Of a stretch of DNA of 13,782 bases, positions 7,129-13,032 are shown piece by piece. The notes under the pieces were generated by a model. The model made no database searches. It saw only the letters and a program-made list of their open reading frames with translations, and was not told the DNA's origin. Positions within the stretch are counted from its first letter, which is position 1, and each line of letters starts with the position of its first letter. The stretch covers positions 1 through 13,782 of the forward strand of contig CAYOYN010000014.1 of the NCBI GenBank assembly GCA_964408235.1, in the 5' to 3' direction. Made by a program: the position numbers and the translations under genes. Origin of the DNA: SICU01 sp964408235. GTDB lineage: Archaea; Nanobdellota; Nanobdellia; Pacearchaeales; GW2011-AR1.

Positions 7129-7295
7129 TATTATTTATATAAACCTCCTTTCAACTATCTCGCGTGGCAACTCCGCAGAGTTCCTCATCAAGGAAGTCGC
7201 ATGTTTAATCAGCGACCCGCCAAGTGAGCCGTTCAATAACTTTTTATCGTTTTGTATCGGTCTCATCATTTTAGTTATGCGCCCCGAAGAGCGTT
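7129..7295 (-). promoter_or_regulatory. Structured GC-rich 5' leader of the S-layer mRNA (candidate cis-regulatory or stabilising RNA)
   Basis: From the predicted start near 7295 to the ATG, the minus strand contains five consecutive hairpins. H1 is at 7280-7293 (CGCTC-TTCG-GGGCG, a cUUCGg loop). H2 is at 7225-7265 (TGAG-A-CCG paired with CGGCTCA, enclosing CGATAA-AAAG-TTATTG). H3 is at 7195-7217 (GGTCGC with GCGACT). H4 is at 7181-7195 (TTCCT with AGGAA). H5 is at 7169-7182 (AACTC-TGCG-GAGTT, a cUGCGg loop). UNCG loops occur only in the minus-strand reading, which fixes the strand. The ribosome site GGAGG (7144-7148) follows. An alternative pairing joins GACTTCCTT (7190-7198) to AAGGAGGTT (7142-7150) and would hide the ribosome site. 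I do not recognise a known RNA family; it could also be a separate small RNA. Confidence 0.6.
7144..7148 (-). promoter_or_regulatory. Shine-Dalgarno sequence of the S-layer gene, unusually distant
   Basis: A GGAGG lies 15 nt before the ATG, farther than the usual 5-9 nt, with an AT-only spacer. No in-frame start lies nearer, because a TAA follows in that frame. It is the target of the anti-SD pairing described for the leader. Confidence 0.6.
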
Positions 7296-7308
7296 AAGTA
7301 GTCTACTC

Positions 7309-7324
7309 AAAACCTCTTTAAAAA
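7309..7324 (-). promoter_or_regulatory. S-layer gene promoter (BRE/TATA)
   Basis: The minus strand has a purine-rich BRE-like GAAAGC followed by TTTTTAAAGAGGTTTT. A start about 26 nt downstream falls near 7295, just before hairpin H1 of the leader. This places the S-layer transcription start about 165 nt from its ATG, in contrast to the other first-in-operon genes in the window. Confidence 0.6.
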
Positions 7325-7329
7325 GCTTT

Positions 7330-7479
7330 CTGTACCTGTTCGTTTATTATATAGTATGAAACCTAGACCTATAGGTTAATATATAAAGCTTTGCTTGTCA
7401 CTACCGGATGATTAAACAAATATACCGTTGTTATTCGCATAAATATATGGTATTTTTAGAATATATGGTATAGAAAAAC
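7330..7479. promoter_or_regulatory. Divergent control region between the S-layer gene and the winged-helix regulator
   Basis: This AT-rich spacer contains a perfect 10-nt palindrome ACCTATAGGT (7367-7376), an overlapping inverted repeat AACCTA/TAGGTT (7360-7377), and two direct copies of AATATATGGTAT (7442-7453 and 7460-7471) spaced 18 nt start to start, directly upstream of the regulator's TATA box. A second + strand TATA-like box, TATATAAA (7380-7387), precedes a 21-codon ORF at 7408-7473. The repeats are operator candidates for the adjacent regulator or another factor; no binding is demonstrated. Confidence 0.4.
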
Positions 7480-7488
7480 ATATAAATA
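7472..7488 (+). promoter_or_regulatory. BRE/TATA promoter of the winged-helix regulator
   Basis: Purine-rich AGAAAAAC is followed by TATAAATA (7481-7488), centred about 28 nt before the ATG at 7513. No Shine-Dalgarno sequence is present in the gap, so a leaderless or nearly leaderless mRNA is predicted. Confidence 0.6.
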
Positions 7489-7512
7489 GATCTCACTATT
7501 AAACCTAGTAAA

Positions 7513-7872
7513 ATGGCTCAAAAAACACGTATAAAGGAGATAACTATAACTGAAGACAGAGGAACATTTTCTTCCTTTTTTAAGAAGTTTTCTTCAGATA
7601 AATCGGACCTGGATTTTAAAGGATTAGCTTCTTTAAGGTCTTTATTATCCAATGAAAAAGCTAGAATTATTCATGTTATCAAGTCTAGAAACCCCAAATC
7701 TATCTATGATGTAGCAAAGCTAGTAAATAGGGATTTTAAGTCAGTTTCAGAAGATATTAAGCTTCTGGAGGAATTTGGATTTATAGACCTAATAAAAGAG
7801 TCTACTGGAAAACGTGAAAGGTTGAGGCCAATAATCATAATAGATCATTTAAAAATAGATATAATTCTTTAG
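7513..7872 (+). CDS. Winged-helix DNA-binding protein, HVO_A0114-like
   Basis: A 119-residue protein. After about 40 basic and polar residues it has the hallmark sequence of the HVO_A0114 putative DNA-binding family (COG4190 type): a helix LSNEKARIIHVIK (about 47-59), then KSIYDVAKLVNRDFKSVSEDIKLLEEFGFI (about 62-91), a typical HTH with recognition helix FKSVSEDIKLLEEF, and a C-terminal wing with KRERLRPIIIIDHLKIDII. It should bind DNA in the cytoplasm. It is divergent from the S-layer gene across a 384-bp spacer that carries direct repeats, so control of itself and perhaps of the S-layer is plausible but inferred. The last 4 nt overlap the 3' end of the convergent pilin-like operon. It is the only clearly non-envelope protein here. 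No toxin partner is adjacent. Confidence 0.78.
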   Translation: MAQKTRIKEITITEDRGTFSSFFKKFSSDKSDLDFKGLASLRSLLSNEKARIIHVIKSRNPKSIYDVAKLVNRDFKSVSEDIKLLEEFGFIDLIKESTGKRERLRPIIIIDHLKIDIIL

Positions 7873-8381
7873 GAACAAAGTTTGGCTTCTATAGCTATAT
7901 TTCCAGGAAATTGAGGTAAGAAATAAGAGTTTCCTACATAACTATTGCTACAATTCCCTGATTTTATTAGAAATATCTCTTCTGCTGCTGAAGAATTAGT
8001 CTTATATTCTGCTAAAACTTCATACCCTTTGTAAGGGTATTCCTCTCCTACCTTCCATGTAGCTTTTAACATACCATCCATAGTTTCTTTAGCAACTTCA
8101 CAAGAGCTTTTTCCATTTAAGCAATTATTATCAAAAGAATGGCATTCCTTAATTAATTCATTCATTGCTATGTTTTTACCATTCTGTCTAATCACACATT
8201 CAGTTGTTTGTTCCATTGAACTCTCTATAAATTGGTATATGACTTCGCTGTCTTTCTGAACTGGTTCTGGATTACGTAGTTTTATCCCTAAGAAAATAAC
8301 TAATGCAATAGCTAAAATAACTACTATTAACACAAAACCTACTATCTCCTCTTGACCCTTTCTTTTTTTATTAGCCCTCAT
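7869..8381 (-). CDS. Type IV pilin-like protein with class III signal peptide (last gene of operon)
   Basis: A 170-residue protein beginning MRANKKRKG|QEEIVGF, a textbook archaeal class III (prepilin) signal: basic leader, Gly9 at -1, Gln10 at +1, followed by a hydrophobic helix of about 20 residues (VLIVVILAIALVIFLGI) that would pack in a filament core. The exposed domain (about 35-170) has six Cys (TECVI, KECHSF, NNCLNG, SSCEV, GNCSN and KLCS), suggesting disulfide bonds. It should be processed by a prepilin peptidase (EppA/PibD type), which is not in this window. Its ATG overlaps the upstream stop codon by 4 nt. Of the four pilin-like proteins it has the most canonical signal and could be a filament or tip subunit; which one is unknown. 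Confidence 0.8.
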   Translation of the reverse strand: MRANKKRKGQEEIVGFVLIVVILAIALVIFLGIKLRNPEPVQKDSEVIYQFIESSMEQTTECVIRQNGKNIAMNELIKECHSFDNNCLNGKSSCEVAKETMDGMLKATWKVGEEYPYKGYEVLAEYKTNSSAAEEIFLIKSGNCSNSYVGNSYFLPQFPGNIAIEAKLCS

Positions 8382-8902
8382 GTGCCTTCAAACCCCATTA
8401 TTATTTTTCCAAGTTCACACTTATTTTGTTTTAGGACCTCATCAAACCTACAAAGAGATACAAAAGACTCGTATGCTTCAAAATCTCCTGCATCAACTAA
8501 AGTTATTTGGTTGCATCTTGGGTAGCTTTCCGTAGTACATTCCAAGCTTTCCTCCAAAGGATAAACTCTACTAACTCTAAGTAATGAAACGTCCACCCAG
8601 AAGCCTTTGTAAGCATTCCTTTCTTTAAGCAAAAATATCTTGTCTAAATCAACGCATGAACTACAGTCGTCAGAAGCAATCCATGAAAACTCGGGAGTAC
8701 CGGTCATTTTTCTTACTTGGGTTAAAACTGCTTCCTTTCTCAAATCTTCAACGTCTCCTTTTAGAGAACCAAATCTTATAGATACAAAAAAGACAGATAC
8801 TATTCCAAAAAGAATTATTATTGCAACTATAATGAAAACCATTTGTTGGATTTTAAATTGACCCTTTCTAATTTTAGAAGACTTTACAAGATCCAAGTTC
8901 AT
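8378..8902 (-). CDS. Type IV pilin-like protein
   Basis: A 174-residue protein with N-terminus MNLDLVKSSKIRKG|QFKIQQ: class III-type cleavage after Gly14 before Gln15, followed by a hydrophobic helix (MVFIIVAIIILFGIVSVFFVSI). The soluble part has a Cys pair CSSC and further Cys (LECTT, RCNQ, LCRF, KCEL). It starts inside the previous gene (29-nt overlap); an AGGAGG only 4 nt before the ATG confirms this start. It sits fourth in the five-gene operon and overlaps the last gene by 4 nt. It probably assembles with its neighbours into a type IV-like filament or pseudopilus; the specific role is unknown. Confidence 0.78.
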   Translation of the reverse strand: MNLDLVKSSKIRKGQFKIQQMVFIIVAIIILFGIVSVFFVSIRFGSLKGDVEDLRKEAVLTQVRKMTGTPEFSWIASDDCSSCVDLDKIFLLKERNAYKGFWVDVSLLRVSRVYPLEESLECTTESYPRCNQITLVDAGDFEAYESFVSLCRFDEVLKQNKCELGKIIMGFEGT

Positions 8903-9839
8903 TGTTCCTCCTGTTTAATTCTTCAGCTATAGGCATTACTTGTCTAGCAAAATCCTTCGAGCTAGATATATTTGTAGTTAAAATAAAACTCTGTAGGTCT
9001 GAAATAAGATTATTCGAGCATCCATTACCTTCAAGATATATAGACTTCTTTGAATAAACGACTCCAAGTTCAGAAGCTCTTTTCATTAATCTCTTTAGTT
9101 GACATTCATAGAGTTCTGGGTCTGAAAATATCGCTGCAAGCATCAAACTATCCCCTTCATAATACATATCTTTACTCTCCTTAGTAACTGTTTGTAATTG
9201 GGTGTTTACGTTGATCTCGCAACCTATTCTATCAAAGCAAACCTTTGTATAATTTAGAGGACATGAGTCCGAGTTAGAGCTTAGGTTTATTCCAATATCT
9301 GTAGATCCATCAATAGACAAATCGTTAATTAAATCTTCTACTTTACTAGGGGGGTTAACAAAACAATATTTTGCTCCGTAAATTGAAATTATATCTCCTA
9401 CCTTAAACGGAGCATTGAGTGGATTAACCATCACGTGTAGCTTTTTATCTTGCGTTTCTTCAATTTCTCTAGAAAAAAGGTATTTATTATAAACAGATTT
9501 CCTAATGCTTTCGCTAGACCATTCATTTCTAGTTTTAGAAGCAGTGCTTAGCCTCTGAACTCCAAAAGCTCCTTGGGTAGAACATTCATTATACAATCTA
9601 GTATCTGTAGCAAAATCTATTTCTGAATATTTATTATCCTCAAGATTTGTTTCTATCGGGTTCAAAAGATTAGCAACCTCTCCGGCAACTAAAGTATCTC
9701 TTTGAGTATCTCCAGAATCTATTAAATGAGTAGTTATGTAGATTGCAGCTCCAAGAATTGCTGCCCCTGCGATAATTGCAAAAATCCAGCTAAATGTAAA
9801 ATCTACTCCTTTTCTATTCATGCACAATTTTTTCTTCAT
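8874..9839 (-). CDS. Large pilin-like membrane protein
   Basis: A 321-residue protein with N-terminus MKKKLCMNRKG|VDFTFSW: basic leader ending RKG as in class III signals but with Val rather than Gln at +1, then a hydrophobic helix (IFAIIAGAAILGAAIYITTHLI). The long exterior region, with nine Cys, is larger than a usual pilin, so a minor or pseudopilin, or a simple anchored protein, are alternatives. Its ATG follows directly on the stop codon of the preceding gene (TAAATG, no gap), without a good Shine-Dalgarno sequence, which suggests reinitiation. Downstream, the next gene overlaps its end by 29 nt. I know of no enzymatic motif in it; function is inferred from the operon. Confidence 0.72.
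   Translation of the reverse strand: MKKKLCMNRKGVDFTFSWIFAIIAGAAILGAAIYITTHLIDSGDTQRDTLVAGEVANLLNPIETNLEDNKYSEIDFATDTRLYNECSTQGAFGVQRLSTASKTRNEWSSESIRKSVYNKYLFSREIEETQDKKLHVMVNPLNAPFKVGDIISIYGAKYCFVNPPSKVEDLINDLSIDGSTDIGINLSSNSDSCPLNYTKVCFDRIGCEINVNTQLQTVTKESKDMYYEGDSLMLAAIFSDPELYECQLKRLMKRASELGVVYSKKSIYLEGNGCSNNLISDLQSFILTTNISSSKDFARQVMPIAEELNRRNNELGSCKVF
8907..8912 (-). promoter_or_regulatory. Shine-Dalgarno site fixing the start of the 8378-8902 gene
   Basis: The minus strand reads AGGAGG, then four bases, then ATG. The site lies within the 3' end of the upstream gene, explains how a start 29 nt inside that gene is used, and shows that the organism does use Shine-Dalgarno initiation for internal operon genes. 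Confidence 0.75.
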
Positions 9840-10343
9840 TTAAGCTCTTCCCACTTTAACAAGAGATTCAAATTCTCCCTTGGATAATCTTATGTTTACT
9901 TTTCTATTTCTTGCTTCAAAGCAATCAAAACTTCCTAATGAAGATGTATCAATTTTGTCTATTTTTTTAAATGCTAAATCTCCTGCCTTTTCAGGAGGAT
10001 AAAGAAAGGTGTTTGTATTTTGTTGCTGAAAACCAGATGAAAATTGCCTTAGTTCTTGAAATTGCGAGGAGTATCTTCCTGCATCTATGTTATTTGCAAT
10101 AGATCCGAAGCAAACAAACTTTATGGAGCTTGGAACTGAAAATTCTACTGCTTTATTAGTGGTTGCACTAGACCATATTTCATCTACAGAATTCTGAAAA
10201 TCTTCATAAAAAAGCCCTATCTCTGCAGATTTTCCAACCTGTAAAAAAATAGTTATTCCGTAAACTGCAACACCTATTAATGCAATAATAATTATTACTG
10301 AAAAGATCATCCCGAATGATATCTCTATAGAACCCTTTCTCAT
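9840..10343 (-). CDS. Short-leader pilin-like protein
   Basis: A 167-residue protein beginning MRKG|SIEISFGMIF: a very short leader with Gly4 and Ser at +1, Glu at +3, then a hydrophobic segment (SVIIIIALIGVAVYGITIFL). The mature domain is about 135 residues with two Cys. The RKG plus Glu plus hydrophobic helix pattern is type IV pilin-like, although +1 Ser and the 4-residue leader are atypical. The ATG overlaps the stop codon of the 713-residue protein gene (ATGA), and there is no Shine-Dalgarno, so translation is likely coupled. As the first of four pilin-like genes it may form part of an initiating minor-subunit complex; this is inference by analogy with minor pseudopilin clusters. Confidence 0.72.
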   Translation of the reverse strand: MRKGSIEISFGMIFSVIIIIALIGVAVYGITIFLQVGKSAEIGLFYEDFQNSVDEIWSSATTNKAVEFSVPSSIKFVCFGSIANNIDAGRYSSQFQELRQFSSGFQQQNTNTFLYPPEKAGDLAFKKIDKIDTSSLGSFDCFEARNRKVNIRLSKGEFESLVKVGRA

Positions 10344-12481
10344 TGTATATTGGTTGCACTAGCTACTAAAGAGCAAGTATTAGGTCCAGGTTCATTATTG
10401 AATACATCTCTGCACTTTATGTAATAAGCAACGTTAGGTTTCCATTCAGAATAGTGAGCTTTTTTGTTTGAGGTAGATAAGTATAACATCTCAATCCCTT
10501 CATCAAAGTTAAAGTTACAACTGTTCAAGGAATAAGCGCAAGCTGCATCTTCATTTGTAACTATTTTTAGTGCATTTTCAGATGAATCTCTATAAGCTCT
10601 AGTCACCAAAGGAGCAAATGTATCTACAACTACAGAAAATCCTGTTTCAGCTTCAACAGCGTTCCCACCATAATCCACACATCTAAATTTGTAATTATAG
10701 TTTCCAGTAGGTAAGTCTAATCTTTGAGTATGCTCAACAGCATCTGTTTCAAACATCAAAACATAACTATCTGGTAAACCAGTTGCACTGAAGGAGCATA
10801 TTGAAATTCCTTCATTAGCTCCGTCATCAGTGGTGACCTTTAATTCAACAGGAATAGTGTTTGTGTTACCTGTAACTGTCCCATTAGGAGAGGTGAAAAT
10901 AATATTTAGTGGTTGAGATCCTCTCAAGTTATATTTGTAGCTCACAACATTAACATTTCTGTCCTCTTCAGGTTTCTGAGGTTGATCTTTACATCTAATA
11001 AAGAAGTTATTTGTTTGTCTATCAACAATTCCTGTGAAGTTTGTCTGACAGGTATATAGTTCTCGAGCATTAACCTGTTTCAAAGTTGTAGCGCAATTCA
11101 TAGTGTTCTCCATTACAGAATATTCCTTGTCCTGTGTGCTCCATTTACATGTTGCAGGTTCATTAACATAGAAGCTAACTGGAACAGACTGAATTCCGAA
11201 TTTGACATAACTATCGCTTGGAATAGATGTATCTACAATTACTGGAGCAGTAGTGTCAGGACTAGGGTCGACGCATAATTGTATTGCATATTCATCCACA
11301 TTTTCATTTCCATTTTTATCTCTGCACCTTACAAAGAAATCATATTTTCCATCAGTTAATAATTCAGGTGCTTCAGCATTCAATGATTCAGGACTAGGTA
11401 ATGAGAATGTTTGCGTATGATTATATAAGAACAAGTTTGTTCCTCCAAAGAAGAATTGCATTTCCTCAAAAGTATCTTTATGATCTATGTCTATTTTACA
11501 TTGTGCAGCTTCATTAGTAGTGATTCCAAAACTTAATGGAGTAAATGCTTGCAAACATCCATTAGCATTATTGTTGTAAACTATTTTAGTTCCAAGAGAT
11601 GTAGGTCTTGTTTCATGGTTTGTATATCTATGATTTTCAGTTAATGCATCAACAGATGGAGTTATTGTAGGAGAAGTAGCATCATTAGGGTTGACCCAAA
11701 CACATTTTTCTTCAGTTGTTCCAGTATTCACAATTTCACATGCTTGTCCTAAAGCCTTACATCTATATTCAGAACAAGGCCTCATAGGGTCACCATTACA
11801 CTCTTCACAATTTCTTCCTCCAACAGGTGCCTCATAAGGCAGGCATTGGAAGTTAATCACTTTCTGACTTTGATCTCTGTAAACTGCGATATAAACAACA
11901 ACAGCTATAGCTAGAGCCCATAACATTGCTCCCCCGCCAACTCCAAGGCCAGCTTCTCCCCCAAATCCTAAGCTGTTAAAGAATCCTCCGGTAGCAGAAC
12001 CAGGAGTAGTAGCTTGCAAGAATCCAAATCTCGCTATTCCAACTCCCGCTCCAAGGGCAATAGATGCAGCTTCTTTCTGATTATCATCAAGTCCAAGAAA
12101 ATCTCCTGCAAAATAAACAATAGCAGCTGCAGCTCCACCCCAAACTAATCCAGAAAATAAGTTTCCAAATACTCCGCTAGTCCCAAGAGGATTTCTTCCA
12201 AACAATCCAGTTTCAGCTTCAGGAATGGTTTCTCCCTTAGGGGTATTAAGCCCTGCAGAAGGAGGTGAAGCTTCTGCGGGGGTAGTGCTCTTACCAAGAG
12301 AGTTATCTAATTCCCCCCTCATCATTTTTTCACGTATTGCAAGTCCTGACTGAGCACTAACTTGAGAGGTTTCAGAAATCAAAAAAGCGAAACTGAAAGT
12401 GGCTAAAATTAAAATAAAAATTTGAGAAATTGCATAGGTTTGTATGTCTAACTTTCTATCATCATCTCTTCGGAAAAACAT
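10340..12481 (-). CDS. Large membrane-anchored surface protein with Cys-rich module and four beta-sandwich repeats
   Basis: A 713-residue protein, first gene of the operon. It has an N-terminal hydrophobic segment (about 17-38; signal or anchor, possible cleavage after VSA), a low-complexity Pro/Gly/Thr stretch, two further hydrophobic Gly/Ala-rich segments (about 105-130 and 180-200), and a Cys-rich module (about 213-260, seven Cys, containing CEECNGDP, CSEYRCKALGQAC and EEKCVW) that I recall as conserved in DPANN proteins. About four Ig-like repeats follow, each with an early Cys (AAQCKI, PATCKW, SICSF, AACAY) and a late (F/Y)xxRC/KC-D motif (FFVRCRD, FFIRCKD, YKFRCVD, YYIKCRD). One disulfide per repeat is likely. 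It may be an adhesin or scaffold displayed with the pilin-like partners encoded downstream. It has no enzymatic motif that I can see. The TATA box 25 nt upstream predicts a leaderless mRNA. Confidence 0.75.
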   Translation of the reverse strand: MFFRRDDDRKLDIQTYAISQIFILILATFSFAFLISETSQVSAQSGLAIREKMMRGELDNSLGKSTTPAEASPPSAGLNTPKGETIPEAETGLFGRNPLGTSGVFGNLFSGLVWGGAAAAIVYFAGDFLGLDDNQKEAASIALGAGVGIARFGFLQATTPGSATGGFFNSLGFGGEAGLGVGGGAMLWALAIAVVVYIAVYRDQSQKVINFQCLPYEAPVGGRNCEECNGDPMRPCSEYRCKALGQACEIVNTGTTEEKCVWVNPNDATSPTITPSVDALTENHRYTNHETRPTSLGTKIVYNNNANGCLQAFTPLSFGITTNEAAQCKIDIDHKDTFEEMQFFFGGTNLFLYNHTQTFSLPSPESLNAEAPELLTDGKYDFFVRCRDKNGNENVDEYAIQLCVDPSPDTTAPVIVDTSIPSDSYVKFGIQSVPVSFYVNEPATCKWSTQDKEYSVMENTMNCATTLKQVNARELYTCQTNFTGIVDRQTNNFFIRCKDQPQKPEEDRNVNVVSYKYNLRGSQPLNIIFTSPNGTVTGNTNTIPVELKVTTDDGANEGISICSFSATGLPDSYVLMFETDAVEHTQRLDLPTGNYNYKFRCVDYGGNAVEAETGFSVVVDTFAPLVTRAYRDSSENALKIVTNEDAACAYSLNSCNFNFDEGIEMLYLSTSNKKAHYSEWKPNVAYYIKCRDVFNNEPGPNTCSLVASATNIQ

Positions 12482-12501
12482 AAATTCTTAATGGAATAAT
12501 T

Positions 12502-12510
12502 CTTTATAAA
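12502..12510 (-). promoter_or_regulatory. TATA-box promoter of the five-gene pilin-like operon
   Basis: The minus strand reads TTTATAAAG, centred about 25 nt before the ATG at 12481, with no Shine-Dalgarno sequence between. A leaderless operon mRNA is predicted. The box lies in the 50-nt gap after the lipoprotein gene, so the lipoprotein genes and the pilin-like operon probably have separate promoters, with some readthrough possible since the gap has only a T5 run. Confidence 0.6.
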
Positions 12511-12531
12511 CGTTATTAGAAAGTGTAAAAA

Positions 12532-13032
12532 TTATCTTTTATTATCTGCAACTTTCTTTGGAGGGGAAACAACTTGAAAATCAATGCTTCCCATAAACGC
12601 TTCTCCACCTTGATGAATGGCGGTGTAATTCCCCGTATCAAGTTGTGTTCCGTAATCGATGATCATATGGTTTCCAGAGTTTATTCTTCTAGTCTTAGAT
12701 ACATCAACTTCACCATTCCTGAATAGTTTTGTTATTCCAATCGATCCATTTTCAAGTCCTCTGTCTATGTCTCCAGAAAGATAAAATCCAACTTTGATCG
12801 GTTCTCCTTCAACAAAAGTATCTTTTTGCCCATCAATATCATAACCCTTTCCAGGAATAAGAGTCATATCATTTCCGGCATAAACATCAAGAGTTTTAAC
12901 AAAAGTTCCAAAAGAAGTTCCTCCTTTAAATCTTGCATGTCCAGGGGAGCGACTTTCTTCCGCAAACGGGCCAGATACGCAACTAGCTAATCCCAAAGTA
13001 GAAGTCAATGCAAGTTTTCCTAAAAGATTCAT
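12532..13032 (-). CDS. Small secreted lipoprotein with beta-sandwich domain
   Basis: A 166-residue protein whose N-terminus (MNLLGKLALTSTLGLASC) is a lipoprotein signal peptide with lipobox LASC and Cys18 as the lipid-attachment residue. The mature protein is beta-rich; the segment DGQKDTFVEGEPIKVGFYLSGDID followed by a short strand pattern (LFRNGEVDVSKT, LDTGNYTAIHQGG) looks like an Ig-like or fibronectin-like fold. Cys18 is the only Cys, as expected of a lipoprotein. Its ATG overlaps the stop of the upstream lipoprotein gene (ATGA), and the upstream protein contains a similar phrase (KKDGKFDYPEDF with REDITLSL), so the two may be diverged relatives or partners. Function unknown. Confidence 0.72.
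   Translation of the reverse strand: MNLLGKLALTSTLGLASCVSGPFAEESRSPGHARFKGGTSFGTFVKTLDVYAGNDMTLIPGKGYDIDGQKDTFVEGEPIKVGFYLSGDIDRGLENGSIGITKLFRNGEVDVSKTRRINSGNHMIIDYGTQLDTGNYTAIHQGGEAFMGSIDFQVVSPPKKVADNKR

Noticed and set aside
7201..7285. Possible C/D-box guide RNA: ATGATGA (7263-7269) and CTGA (7209-7212) flanked by complementary CGCAT and ATGCG on the minus strand
   Set aside because: The C and D boxes are bounded by pairing arms, but no convincing D'/C' pair lies between them, the interval is filled by hairpin H2, and the ATGATGA overlaps the stem of H2. A structured mRNA leader explains the region better, although a guide RNA is not excluded.
7129..7512. tRNA or 5S rRNA gene in the GC-rich spacer
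   Set aside because: No T-loop GGTTCRA consensus, no cloverleaf arms of the right size and no CCA-end context were found on either strand.
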